NCBI RefSeq assembly: GCF_900186535.1
Contig: NZ_FYDE01000005.1
Location: 1,154,895-1,218,894, forward strand
Origin: Marasmitruncus massiliensis
GTDB lineage: Bacteria > Bacillota > Clostridia > Oscillospirales > Ruminococcaceae
Direction of reading: 5' to 3'
DNA length: 64,000 nt
This document shows, one piece after another, positions 7,205 through 16,105 of this stretch (positions within the stretch are counted from its first letter, which is position 1; each line of letters begins with the position of its first letter). A model generated the notes under the pieces. That model saw only the letters and a list, made by a program, of their open reading frames with translations. It did not search any database and was not told the DNA's origin. Position numbers and translations under genes: made by a program.

Positions 7205-10200
7205 ATGAGTGATATCATGCGCCCGATCCCGTTTGAAAAACTGATGGACTGGGTTTTGGAAGAATTTAAAACAAGGGGTTCGGTTTTTGGCATCTCGAAA
7301 TTGTTCTCGCACAGACCGGACGACCAGAAGCTGCCCCTCTTTGCGGAGAAGCTGGAAGCTCCGTTCGGACCTGCCGCCGGCCCGCATACCCAGCTGGCGC
7401 AGAATATCATTGCGGCGTATGCTGCCGGCAGCCGCTTTTTTGAACTGAAAACCGTGCAGAAAATGGACGGGGAGGAGCTTTCCGCGTGTGTGAACAAGCC
7501 GTGTATTGCGGCGGAGGACGAGTGCTACAACTGCGAATGGTCCACGGAGCTGCGCGTACCCGAAGCGTTCGAGGAATATGTGAAGGCCTGGTTCGCCTGT
7601 AAGCTTCTCTCCCGCGAGTTTGAGCTTGGAAGCGACGACGGTTTTATCTTCAATATGAGCGTCGGATATGACCTTGAGGGGATCAAGGGCGAAAAGGTGG
7701 ACGCTTATATCGAGGGCATGAAGAATGCGGAAAATACGCCGGTTTGGAAAGCCTGTAAGGACTATGCACTGAAAAATATTGCAAAATTCAGCCGGGTCGA
7801 TCAGGCGTTTATCGAGTCGATCACACCACATGTGAGCGATTCGATTACACTTTCCACGCTGCACGGCTGTCCTCCCGAAGAGATTGAACGCATCGCGACC
7901 TACCTGATCACCGAGAAAAATCTCAACACCTATATCAAGTGCAACCCGACCCTGCTGGGCTACGACTATGCCCGCAAAACGATGGACGCGCTTGGCTATG
8001 ACTATGTGAAATTTGACGATCACCACTTTAAGGAAGACCTGCAGTTTGAGGACGCCGCGCCGATGATCCGCCGCCTGATGAAACTGACCGAGGAGCGTGG
8101 GCTGGAATTCGGCGTCAAGCTGACCAACACCTTCCCGGTCGATGTCGCGGCGGGTGAGCTGCCCAGTGAGGAAATGTATATGTCCGGGCGCGCACTTTAC
8201 CCGCTGACCATCTCGGTCGCGCGGATGATTGCGCGCGAATTTGAGGGCAAACTGCGCATCTCCTTCTCCGGCGGCGCCGATCATTACAATATTGAACGCC
8301 TGTTTGCGGCAGGCATCTGGCCGATTACGATTGCGACCACCCTTCTGAAGCCCGGCGGCTACCAGCGGTTCTATCAGATGGCGAAGAAATTGCAGAACTG
8401 CGGCGACCAGCCGTTTTCCGGCGTCAACGTCGCGGCTGTCTCGGATTACACCGAAGACTGTATGGCCGACCCGCATTACCGCAAATCCATCAAGCCTCTG
8501 CCGCGCCGGAAGCTGAAGAAAAAGGTACCGCTCATCGACTGCTTTACCGCGCCCTGCCGCGGCGGCTGTCCCATCGAGCAGGATATCCCCGCCTACCTGC
8601 GGCTAGTCGGGGAAGGAAACTACACCGAGGCGCTCAGGGTGATCACCGAGCGCAACCCGCTCCCATTCATCACAGGCACCATCTGTTCCCACCGCTGCAT
8701 GGACAAATGTACGCGCAACAGCTATGAAAAGAGCGTGCAGATCCGCAGCAGCAAGCTGGTCGCTGCAAAAGGCGGCTTTGAGGAACTCATGAAATCGCTC
8801 AAAAAGCCGGAATCCGCTTCGGAGGATATCCGTGTCGCGGTGGTCGGCGGCGGGTCGGCAGGTATTTCCGCAGCCTTTTTCCTCGCGCGCGCCGGTATTT
8901 CTGTTACCGTGTTTGAAAAACGCGATCAGCTCGGCGGCATCGTGCGCCACGTCATTCCCGCGTTCCGCATTCCCACCACGGCGATTGAGAAGGATATTGC
9001 GTTGGCGCAGGCGCTGGGCGCGAAATTTGAGTGCGGCGTGGAAATTACCTCTGTGGACGAGCTGAAAAAGAAGGGCTATACCCATGTGATCCTTGCGAAC
9101 GGCGCATGGAATCCGGGCCGTCTGGAACTGGAATATGGTAAGACTTTGAACGTGCTGGATTTCCTGGAGCAGTGCAAGAGCAATCCCGACGGGCTGAATA
9201 TTGGCGGGCAAGTCGTAGTAATCGGCGGGGGAAACACCGCCATGGACGCCGCGCGCGCGGCGAAACGCGTCGAAGGGGTCAAACAGGTGCGTCTGGTTTA
9301 CCGCCGCAGCAAGCGCTACATGCCCGCGGATGAGGAAGAACTGGCTCTTGCGGTTGAAGATGGGGTGGAGTTCTGCGAGCTGCTTTCTCCCGTCGGCGTA
9401 AAAGACGGCGTGCTGACCTGCCATAAGATGTCTCTGGGCGCGCCGGACGCATCCGGACGCCGCCGCCCTGTTGACACGGGCGAAGTGGTGGAAGTGCCCG
9501 CCGACACCGTAATCGCGGCGGTCGGCGAACGCGTCGACAGCGATTTTTATACCACGAACGGCATTGCGCTCGATGAGCGCGGCAGGGTGAAGGTGAACGC
9601 GGATACCCTCGAGACCAGCGTTTCCGGCGTTTATGTGACCGGCGACGCAAACAGGGGTCCGGCCACTGTTGTGGAGGCGATTGCGGACGCGATGAAAGCC
9701 GCGAAAGCAATTGCCGGCATCAAAACCGATGCTTACGAGGCGCAGAATGTTAATCCGGACGCGGGACCGGCTTACCGCAAGAAGGGCACGCTTTATTCGA
9801 ACTGTTCCAAATGCACCGAAGATGAGCGCTGCCTGGAATGCGCGACCGTCTGCGAATGCTGCGTGGATGTCTGCCCGAACCGCGCCAACGTTGCGGTGCG
9901 CGTGAAAGGCAAGGCCATGCGCCAAATTGTCCATGTCGACGGCATGTGCAACGAGTGCGGAAACTGCGGCACCTTCTGCCCGTATGACAGCAGGCCGTAC
10001 AAGGACAAATTCACGCTGTTCTGGAACGAAGAAGATTTCGAAAACAGCACAAACGAAGGGTTCCTGCTGCTGGATGCCGGAAAACAGCTTTACCGCGTCC
10101 GTCTGGACGGTCAGGTAGGGGACTATACCGTGTTCGGGCAGGACTGCGGACTGCCCGCGGATATCTGCAGGCTGATTTCGGCGGTTGCTTTGGAATACAG

Positions 10201-10213
10201 CTATATGCTTTAA
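7205..10213 (+). CDS. ygfK: YgfK family FAD/iron-sulfur oxidoreductase (annotated as putative selenate reductase subunit)
   Basis: A 1002-residue flavo-iron-sulfur protein. Residues 1 to about 410 resemble a dihydroorotate/dihydropyrimidine-dehydrogenase-like TIM barrel. The GltD-like iron-sulfur region starts near 450 (CRGGCPIEQDIPAYL). FAD-binding (GGGSAGISAA, about 547) and NAD(P)-binding (GGGNTAMDAARAAKR, about 674) Rossmann motifs follow. The C-terminus has cysteine-rich ferredoxin motifs near 868-925 (CLECATVCECCVDVCP and CNECGNCGTFC). AGGAGGAAT precedes the ATG. The family name reflects an E. coli selenate phenotype, but its cluster partners make an electron-transfer or reductive step in purine catabolism more likely here. 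That reassignment is inference. Confidence 0.92.
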   Translation: MSDIMRPIPFEKLMDWVLEEFKTRGSVFGISKLFSHRPDDQKLPLFAEKLEAPFGPAAGPHTQLAQNIIAAYAAGSRFFELKTVQKMDGEELSACVNKPCIAAEDECYNCEWSTELRVPEAFEEYVKAWFACKLLSREFELGSDDGFIFNMSVGYDLEGIKGEKVDAYIEGMKNAENTPVWKACKDYALKNIAKFSRVDQAFIESITPHVSDSITLSTLHGCPPEEIERIATYLITEKNLNTYIKCNPTLLGYDYARKTMDALGYDYVKFDDHHFKEDLQFEDAAPMIRRLMKLTEERGLEFGVKLTNTFPVDVAAGELPSEEMYMSGRALYPLTISVARMIAREFEGKLRISFSGGADHYNIERLFAAGIWPITIATTLLKPGGYQRFYQMAKKLQNCGDQPFSGVNVAAVSDYTEDCMADPHYRKSIKPLPRRKLKKKVPLIDCFTAPCRGGCPIEQDIPAYLRLVGEGNYTEALRVITERNPLPFITGTICSHRCMDKCTRNSYEKSVQIRSSKLVAAKGGFEELMKSLKKPESASEDIRVAVVGGGSAGISAAFFLARAGISVTVFEKRDQLGGIVRHVIPAFRIPTTAIEKDIALAQALGAKFECGVEITSVDELKKKGYTHVILANGAWNPGRLELEYGKTLNVLDFLEQCKSNPDGLNIGGQVVVIGGGNTAMDAARAAKRVEGVKQVRLVYRRSKRYMPADEEELALAVEDGVEFCELLSPVGVKDGVLTCHKMSLGAPDASGRRRPVDTGEVVEVPADTVIAAVGERVDSDFYTTNGIALDERGRVKVNADTLETSVSGVYVTGDANRGPATVVEAIADAMKAAKAIAGIKTDAYEAQNVNPDAGPAYRKKGTLYSNCSKCTEDERCLECATVCECCVDVCPNRANVAVRVKGKAMRQIVHVDGMCNECGNCGTFCPYDSRPYKDKFTLFWNEEDFENSTNEGFLLLDAGKQLYRVRLDGQVGDYTVFGQDCGLPADICRLISAVALEYSYML

Positions 10214-10221
10214 AAGTGAAT

Positions 10222-10256
10222 CAAGAAAGGGTGGGCTTTTGCCTGCCCTTTCTTGG
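10222..10256 (+). terminator. Hairpin between ygfK and the hydantoinase gene
   Basis: A 15-bp stem with two G-U pairs (10222-10236 with 10241-10255), loop TTTT, and no strong T-run after it. It may attenuate or protect the transcript rather than fully terminate it, because the next gene follows in the same direction. Confidence 0.6.
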
Positions 10257-10299
10257 CATCATAATCAAGACGGAATGTATGGGAAAGGGGTAAATTTCC

Positions 10300-11682
10300 A
10301 TGAAAACACTCATTCAAAACGGCACGGTTGTTACCTCGCAGAAAAAGTTTGACGCGGATTTACTTGTGGAGGACGGCAAAATCGCGGCGATCGGGACGAA
10401 TCTGCCCAAGGAAGGCTGCGAAACGTTTGACGCCGCCGGATGCCTGCTGTTTCCGGGGTTTATCGACGCGCACACGCATCTGGACATGGACACGGGAACT
10501 GCGCTGACAGCGGATGACTTTTACAGCGGCACCCGCGCGGCGATTGCGGGCGGAACCACTATGCTGCTGGATTTCGCCACGCAGGATAAGGGCAAAACAT
10601 TGTCGGGGGCGCTCAAAATCTGGCACGGCAAGGCAGACGGGAAAAGCTCCTGCGACTACGGTTTCCATATGGCGATTGTGGACTGGAACCCGGCGGTTTC
10701 CGCTGAAATCGATGAGATGGTAAAAGAGGGCGTTACCTCCTTTAAGCTCTACCTTGCCTATGACAATCTGCGGGTTTCGGACGGAGAACTGTATGAAATT
10801 CTGAAACGGGTGGGGCAGGTACACGGTATCATCGGTGTGCACTGCGAAAACGGCGACCTTGTTAACCGAATGGTTGCGGAAAACCGGGCGGCCGGCAATC
10901 TGACGCCAAACTATCACCCGCTTTCCCGCCCCGATTTTGTAGAAGCTGAAGCGGTTGCGCGCTACTGCTATATCGCGCAGGCGGCAGGCGTCCCGATCAA
11001 CATTGTGCACCTCAGCACTAAGGCGGGTCTGGAGGAGGTACGCCGCGCCCGTGCCCGCGGCCAGAAGGTTTATATAGAGTCCTGCCCGCAGTATTTTACG
11101 CTGGATGACAGCCTTTACAGTCTGCCCGGATTTGAGAGCGCGAAATACGTCTGCTCACCGCCGCTGCGCAAGAAAGCCGATCAGGCCGCTTTGTGGGGGG
11201 CGCTGGAAGCGGGAGAAATCGACACGATTTCCACCGACCACTGCAGCTTTAACTGGAAAGGCCAGAAGGAACTGGGGAAAGAGGATTTCAGCAAAATCCC
11301 CAACGGGCTTCCGGGTATCGAGCACCGCCCGGTGTTGATGTATACTCACGGTGTCATGACGGGGAAGATGACCGTTGAACAGATGGCGAAGCTGTTGAGC
11401 GAAAACACAGCGCGCCTGTTCGGCCTTTATCCGCAAAAAGGGGTGCTCGCCGTCGGCAGCGATGCGGATATCGTTGTGTGGGACCCTCTTTTTCAAAGCA
11501 GCATCCATGCTGAAACACAGTATCAAAATGTGGATTATACGCCGTATGAAGGCCAGAAAACGGTCGGCAGGACAAAAGCGGTATTCCTGCGCGGTACACA
11601 GGTGGTTTGCGACGGCAGGGTAGTCTGCGAAAACAGCGGCATCTATGTGTCCCGCGCACAGTCGGAGTATTACGGGCGCTAA
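10300..11682 (+). CDS. hydA: Dihydropyrimidinase / D-hydantoinase family enzyme
   Basis: A 460-residue cyclic amidohydrolase. The metal motif is FIDAHTHLDMD near residues 54-64, the presumed carboxylated Lys is in TSFKLYLAYDN near 150, and later metal ligands lie in GVHCENGD, IVHLSTKAG and STDHCSFN. These enzymes hydrolyse hydantoin, dihydropyrimidine or related ureide rings. In purine clusters the orthologous hyuA/ygeZ is required for ring opening after the Mo-hydroxylase step. GAAAGGGG precedes the ATG. A very stable terminator follows, closing the ssnA-ygfK-hydA unit. Confidence 0.92.
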   Translation: MKTLIQNGTVVTSQKKFDADLLVEDGKIAAIGTNLPKEGCETFDAAGCLLFPGFIDAHTHLDMDTGTALTADDFYSGTRAAIAGGTTMLLDFATQDKGKTLSGALKIWHGKADGKSSCDYGFHMAIVDWNPAVSAEIDEMVKEGVTSFKLYLAYDNLRVSDGELYEILKRVGQVHGIIGVHCENGDLVNRMVAENRAAGNLTPNYHPLSRPDFVEAEAVARYCYIAQAAGVPINIVHLSTKAGLEEVRRARARGQKVYIESCPQYFTLDDSLYSLPGFESAKYVCSPPLRKKADQAALWGALEAGEIDTISTDHCSFNWKGQKELGKEDFSKIPNGLPGIEHRPVLMYTHGVMTGKMTVEQMAKLLSENTARLFGLYPQKGVLAVGSDADIVVWDPLFQSSIHAETQYQNVDYTPYEGQKTVGRTKAVFLRGTQVVCDGRVVCENSGIYVSRAQSEYYGR

Positions 11683-11704
11683 TGGGTAATCGCATCCGGT
11701 ATGT

Positions 11705-11740
11705 GGGGAAACGCCCGCTTCAGGCGGGCGTTTCCCCTTA
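11705..11740 (+). terminator. Strong terminator after the hydantoinase gene
   Basis: A perfect 14-bp GC-rich stem (11705-11718 with 11724-11737) has a 5-nt loop. It separates the purine genes from the sugar operon promoter. Confidence 0.85.
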
Positions 11741-11842
11741 TGCATTTTTGAATGCGGCCATAGGGCGTTCAATATCGTTGTACACTTCGGACAAAAACAA
11801 GAATTCGCGTTTATAAGAATTGCTCTTTTTTTGAAAATGCTG

Positions 11843-11871
11843 TTGACAATTGCAAAACAAATCGCTAGACT
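11843..11871 (+). promoter_or_regulatory. Promoter of the monosaccharide operon
   Basis: A perfect TTGACA at 11843-11848, a 17-nt spacer and TAGACT at 11866-11871. The first operator copy (11887-11898) starts about 15 nt after the -10, over the expected transcript start. The gene-free interval 11741-12096 is otherwise filled by the operators and a 5' leader. Confidence 0.75.
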
Positions 11872-11886
11872 AAAAACATCGGGAAC

Positions 11887-11898
11887 GTGCACGAGCAC
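11887..11898 (+). promoter_or_regulatory. Operator copy 1, GTGCACGAGCAC
   Basis: A near-palindrome with central CG, the style of LacI-family operators, lying just downstream of the promoter -10. Identical to copy 2 and the reverse complement of copy 3. Confidence 0.75.
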
Positions 11899-11945
11899 AT
11901 ACATAAGGACAAGAAAAACGACTCCATTTTTTTTAATTTCTAATT

Positions 11946-11957
11946 GTGCACGAGCAC
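11946..11957 (+). promoter_or_regulatory. Operator copy 2, GTGCACGAGCAC
   Basis: An exact second copy 59 nt after copy 1, with flanks TT and AAA that extend the dyad (TTGTGC with GCACAA). Confidence 0.75.
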
Positions 11958-12027
11958 AAATCGAATTTTGTCGTAATATGAGAGAAGAAAAAGGATCAAC
12001 AGAAATTATGACTTTTAAATTTTAATC

Positions 12028-12039
12028 GTGCTCGTGCAC
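12028..12039 (-). promoter_or_regulatory. Operator copy 3, inverted
   Basis: GTGCTCGTGCAC on the + strand is the exact reverse complement of copies 1 and 2. It lies 82 nt after copy 2, so loop formation between operators is possible. Confidence 0.75.
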
Positions 12040-12049
12040 TGATTGCGTC

Positions 12050-12063
12050 GGAAACCGGTTTAA
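12050..12063 (+). promoter_or_regulatory. Possible cre-like site in the sugar operon leader
   Basis: GGAAACCGGTTTAA matches the catabolite-response consensus TGWAANCGNTNWCA at most positions and contains the palindrome AAACCGGTTT. It is a single site recognised by eye; CcpA control is a hypothesis. Confidence 0.35.
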
Positions 12064-12096
12064 CCGGATCAAATAAAGCAAATAGGAGTGAATGAA

Positions 12097-13263
12097 ATGA
12101 AAAAGTTTTTCGCGGCTCTTCTTGCACTGTCAATGACGTTGTCTCTGGCGGCGTGCGGCGGTTCTGCGCCTGCGGCTAGCAGTTCCGCTGCCAGCGCTGC
12201 TCCTGCTCCCGCATCTTCTGCGGCGTCCTCAGAGGCGGCTGCTCCCGCCGATGATGCGGCCGGAAGCAAAGTGGGCGTCTCCATGCCGACGCAAAGCCTC
12301 CAGCGCTGGAATCAGGACGGCTCCAACATGAAATCTACGCTGGAAGGCGCGGGTTACACAGTGGACCTGCAGTATGCGGGGGACAATGATATCCCGACGC
12401 AGGTAGCGCAGATTGAAAACATGATCACCGGGGGATGCAAAGTGCTGGTCATCGCGGCAATCGACGGCTCGGCGCTCACCGAAGTCCTCAAAAGCGCAAA
12501 AGACAAAAACATTCCGGTCATTGCTTATGACCGCCTGATTATGAACAGTGATGCGGTTACCTATTATGCAACATTTGATAACTATAAGGTCGGTACATTC
12601 CAGGGCGAATTTATCCGCGACGCGTTGAAGCTGGACACCGAAGCCGGCCCGTTCAACATTGAACTGTTCACAGGTTCCCCGGACGACAACAACATCAACT
12701 TTTTCTTCGGCGGTGCAATGGATGTTCTCAAACCGTATCTCGACAGCGGCAAGCTGGTTGTCAAATCCGGCCAGACAGAAAAAGCGCAGTGCGCCACTTT
12801 GAACTGGAATACAGAAGAATCCCAGAAGAGGATGGAAAATCTGATTGCCTCCAATAACTACGGTCCGGGTGCGGATAAAACCAAACTGGACGCGGTTCTG
12901 TCTTCCAATGATTCCGTTGCCAACGGTATCACAAACGCGCTGGTAGCTGCGGGCTATACGAAAGACAATTTCCCGATTCTGACCGGTCAGGATTGCGATA
13001 AGCCTGCCGTTAAGAATATGATCGCCGGACTGCAGAGCATGTCCATCTTCAAAGATACCCGTACTCTGGCGGATAAAGTGGTCGGCATGGTGGATTCCAT
13101 CATGAAGGGGACCGAAGTCGAAATCAACGACACCACGACCTATGACAACGGCACAGGCGTAATTCCGTCCTTCCTGTGCGACCCGGTTGCCGCAACAGTT
13201 GACAATTATAAAGAACTGCTGATCGACAGCGGTTACTACACCGAGGCGGATCTTGCTGCCTGA
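12097..13263 (+). CDS. chvE: ChvE-type multiple-monosaccharide ABC transporter substrate-binding lipoprotein
   Basis: A 388-residue lipoprotein. A signal peptide ends in the lipobox LAAC near residue 19-22, then a Ser/Ala/Pro-rich tether (about 23-55), then a periplasmic-binding-protein type 1 sugar domain. Segments [15 protein letters not shown] and [19 protein letters not shown] resemble ChvE and XylF, which bind aldoses such as arabinose, xylose or glucose. I chose ATG 12097, 8 nt after AGGAG; an upstream in-frame GTG overlaps that site. An intercistronic hairpin follows, often seen after highly expressed binding-protein genes. The operator trio upstream predicts induction by a sugar. Confidence 0.9.
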   Translation: MKKFFAALLALSMTLSLAACGGSAPAASSSAASAAPAPASSAASSEAAAPADDAAGSKVGVSMPTQSLQRWNQDGSNMKSTLEGAGYTVDLQYAGDNDIPTQVAQIENMITGGCKVLVIAAIDGSALTEVLKSAKDKNIPVIAYDRLIMNSDAVTYYATFDNYKVGTFQGEFIRDALKLDTEAGPFNIELFTGSPDDNNINFFFGGAMDVLKPYLDSGKLVVKSGQTEKAQCATLNWNTEESQKRMENLIASNNYGPGADKTKLDAVLSSNDSVANGITNALVAAGYTKDNFPILTGQDCDKPAVKNMIAGLQSMSIFKDTRTLADKVVGMVDSIMKGTEVEINDTTTYDNGTGVIPSFLCDPVAATVDNYKELLIDSGYYTEADLAA

Positions 13264-13306
13264 GTCCTGGGCTGACAGCGGATCTTTAAAAAACTGCGCA
13301 TCGAAA

Positions 13307-13336
13307 GCGGGCGAGCGGATGAAACCGCCCGCCCGC
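13307..13336 (+). other. Intercistronic hairpin after the binding-protein gene
   Basis: Complementary GC-rich arms at 13307-13318 and 13325-13336 (one bulge), no following T-run. Such hairpins commonly stabilise the upstream binding-protein mRNA or reduce read-through into the ATPase gene. Confidence 0.55.
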
Positions 13337-13366
13337 CATCAATATTCGGAGATAGGAGGCGATACT

Positions 13367-14902
13367 ATGCAAACGCCGCTGTTAGAAATGAAAAGCATCA
13401 CGAAAGTTTTTCCCGGCGTGCGCGCACTTGACAACGTCAACCTTCAGGTGACGGAGGGAGAAATCCATGCGCTGGTTGGAGAAAACGGTGCCGGGAAATC
13501 CACGCTGATGAATGTGCTCAGTGGCATTTATCCTTATGGAAGCTATGAAGGCGACATTATTTATCAGGGGGAAGTCTGCAAATTCGGCAGGATTAAGGAC
13601 AGTGAAAGCAAGGGGATTGTGATTATCCATCAGGAACTGGCGCTGGTTCCCTATCTGACTATTGGGGAAAACATGTTTCTCGGGAACGAACGCGGAAGCA
13701 GTCTGCGGGTCGACTGGGACGAAACATTTTCCAAAGCCGATGAAATCTTAAAAACGGTGGGGCTTTACGAATCTTCCCGCATGTTGGTCAAAGATATCGG
13801 GGTGGGCAAACAACAGCTTGTAGAGATTGCAAAAGCGCTTGCGAAAAATGTAAAACTATTGATTCTTGATGAACCAACCGCGTCACTGAATGAGTCTGAT
13901 TCCCGGAAACTTCTGGATCTGATCCTCCAGCTGAAGCAAGCGGGCATGACTTCCATTCTCATTTCACATAAACTGAGCGAAATTTCTTATGTGGCGGATA
14001 AAATCACGATTCTGCGCGACGGTTCGACAATTGAAACCTTAGTGAAGGGCGAAGACGACATTACAGAGGGACGCATTGTTAAGGGAATGGTCGGGCGTGA
14101 TCTGGTGGACCGCTTTCCGAAGCGGGAGGCTAAAATCGGAGGGGTCTGCATGGAGGTGAAGGACTGGACGGTCTATCATCCGGCGTATGAGGGGCGCAGG
14201 GTTTGCGACGAAGTCAATATTCAGCTGCGCCGGGGCGAGATTGTCGGTATCAGCGGGCTGATGGGCGCGGGGCGAACCGAACTTGCAATGAGCATATTCG
14301 GCAAAAGCTACGGCGCACATATCAGCGGACATCTTTTTATCAACGGCAAAGAAGTGCATCTGCACAAGGTCAAGGATGCAATTGAAAATAAACTGGCTTA
14401 CGTAACGGAGGACCGGAAGAGCAACGGCTTGATTCTGAACGCACCTATTCGGGAAAATATTACCATGGCAAAAATGGATAAAATCAGCCGGCATCAGGTG
14501 CTCGATAAAGATCTGGAGATCAGCGTTGCAAGCGAATATAAAGATAAGCTGAAAACGAAATGCGCAAGCATCGAGCAAAAAGCGTCCAGCCTGTCCGGCG
14601 GCAATCAGCAGAAGGTGCTGCTGAGCAAGTGGATGTTTGCCGACCCGGAGATTCTGATTCTGGATGAACCCACCCGCGGCATCGATGTCGGGGCAAAATA
14701 TGAAATTTACTGTATCATGAACCAACTGGTCGCGGAAGGAAAATCAGTACTGATGATTTCTTCCGAGTTGCCTGAGATACTGGGTATGTGTGACCGGATT
14801 TATGTCATGAACGAAGGCAAAATCGTCTCGGAATTGAACCGCGAAGACGCGAGCCAGGAAGTAATCATGTCCTGCATACTCCAATCGAGTAAAGGAGCGT
14901 AA
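13367..14902 (+). CDS. mmsA: Multiple-monosaccharide ABC transporter, two-domain ATPase
   Basis: A 511-residue protein with two fused ABC cassettes, as in RbsA, XylG and GguA. The first cassette has GENGAGKST near residue 39 and LLILDEPTA. The second has degenerate Walker [12 protein letters not shown], signature [11 protein letters not shown] and [13 protein letters not shown]. The ATG at 13367 is preceded by TAGGAGG; upstream in-frame codons overlap the intercistronic hairpin and are unlikely to be translated. It powers import of the sugar bound by the ChvE-type protein. Confidence 0.92.
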   Translation: MQTPLLEMKSITKVFPGVRALDNVNLQVTEGEIHALVGENGAGKSTLMNVLSGIYPYGSYEGDIIYQGEVCKFGRIKDSESKGIVIIHQELALVPYLTIGENMFLGNERGSSLRVDWDETFSKADEILKTVGLYESSRMLVKDIGVGKQQLVEIAKALAKNVKLLILDEPTASLNESDSRKLLDLILQLKQAGMTSILISHKLSEISYVADKITILRDGSTIETLVKGEDDITEGRIVKGMVGRDLVDRFPKREAKIGGVCMEVKDWTVYHPAYEGRRVCDEVNIQLRRGEIVGISGLMGAGRTELAMSIFGKSYGAHISGHLFINGKEVHLHKVKDAIENKLAYVTEDRKSNGLILNAPIRENITMAKMDKISRHQVLDKDLEISVASEYKDKLKTKCASIEQKASSLSGGNQQKVLLSKWMFADPEILILDEPTRGIDVGAKYEIYCIMNQLVAEGKSVLMISSELPEILGMCDRIYVMNEGKIVSELNREDASQEVIMSCILQSSKGA

Positions 14903-14907
14903 CAGTT

Positions 14908-16080
14908 ATGACGACAATGAAAGAAGCAGTGAAAAAAAATACCATGCTCATTGCGCTGGCGGTGGTAATGGTTCTCTTTCAGATTCTGATCGGTCTGGCG
15001 GGGAAAGGGTCTTTATTCGCACCGTCCAATGTCTCCAATCTGATCAATCAAAACGCCTATGTGGTGATTCTGGCGACGGGAATGCTTTTGTGTATTCTGA
15101 CTGGTGGAAATATCGACCTTTCAGTCGGCTCGATTGTTGCGATGATCGGCGCTCTTGCGGGTACGCTGATTGTTAATCTGAAACTGAACATCTATCTTTC
15201 CATACTCCTCTGTCTCATAACAGGGATTTTGATTGGAATGTGGCAGGGATTTTGGATTGCATATGTACGTATTCCGGCGTTCATCGTGACACTGGCCGGA
15301 ATGCTGCTATGGCGCGGTGTGGCGCTGCTGATTCTCAACGGACTGACGATTTCCCCGTTCCCGGAAGGCTATCTGATTTACTTCACCAGTTTTCTGCCAA
15401 ACAACGGCAGTCCGGCATTTGCGATGACGGCAACCATGCTGACGGCGGTGGCGGTCTGTGCAGTTTTTGTAAGCATGCAAGTCTTGGAGCGCGGAAAAAA
15501 GAAGCGCAAAAGCTATGAGGTCGAAGCCGGCGGAATGTTTGCTGCCCGGCTGGTGCTGATTTGCGCGGTTGTACTGGCAAGCGCTTATCTGCTCGGGCAG
15601 CATAAAGGAATTCCGGTGGTACTTGTGCTTTTGGCGGTAATCGTAATTGCCTATGGATATTTCACGTCGAGGACTGTGCCGGGCCGCCATTTTTACGCGG
15701 TAGGCGGCAATGAAAAAGCAGCGAAGCTGTCGGGAATCGATACCAACCGGGTCCTGTTCTTAGCCTACACCAATATGGCGTTCCTGTCCGCGGTGGCGGC
15801 GCTCACCTGTGTGGCGCGTTTCAATTCCGCAGCGCCGACAGCCGGAACCAACTATGAGCTGGATGCCATCGGCGCCTGCTTTATCGGCGGCGCGTCGGCT
15901 TATGGCGGCACGGGAACTGTCGGCGGAGCGGTCATCGGCGCGATTTTTATGGGCGTGCTCAACAACGGTATGTCCATTCTCGGAATTGACGCGAACTGGC
16001 AAAAAGCAGTCAAGGGATTGGTCTTGCTGGCGGCGGTCATTTTTGACGTTGTTTCCAAAAAGAGAAGCAGAGCCTCCTGA
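14908..16080 (+). CDS. mmsB: Multiple-monosaccharide ABC transporter permease
   Basis: A 390-residue membrane protein with about 10 hydrophobic segments. It carries family-typical GGNIDLSVGS near residue 68-77 and GGASAYGGTGTVGGAVIGA near 325. It is longer than RbsC-type permeases because of an insert around residues 180-250, as in GguB/XylH permeases. It starts 5 nt after the ATPase stop. With the preceding two genes it completes the importer. Confidence 0.92.
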   Translation: MTTMKEAVKKNTMLIALAVVMVLFQILIGLAGKGSLFAPSNVSNLINQNAYVVILATGMLLCILTGGNIDLSVGSIVAMIGALAGTLIVNLKLNIYLSILLCLITGILIGMWQGFWIAYVRIPAFIVTLAGMLLWRGVALLILNGLTISPFPEGYLIYFTSFLPNNGSPAFAMTATMLTAVAVCAVFVSMQVLERGKKKRKSYEVEAGGMFAARLVLICAVVLASAYLLGQHKGIPVVLVLLAVIVIAYGYFTSRTVPGRHFYAVGGNEKAAKLSGIDTNRVLFLAYTNMAFLSAVAALTCVARFNSAAPTAGTNYELDAIGACFIGGASAYGGTGTVGGAVIGAIFMGVLNNGMSILGIDANWQKAVKGLVLLAAVIFDVVSKKRSRAS

Positions 16081-16105
16081 TCTCCTACAGAAAGGATTTT
16101 GATGA

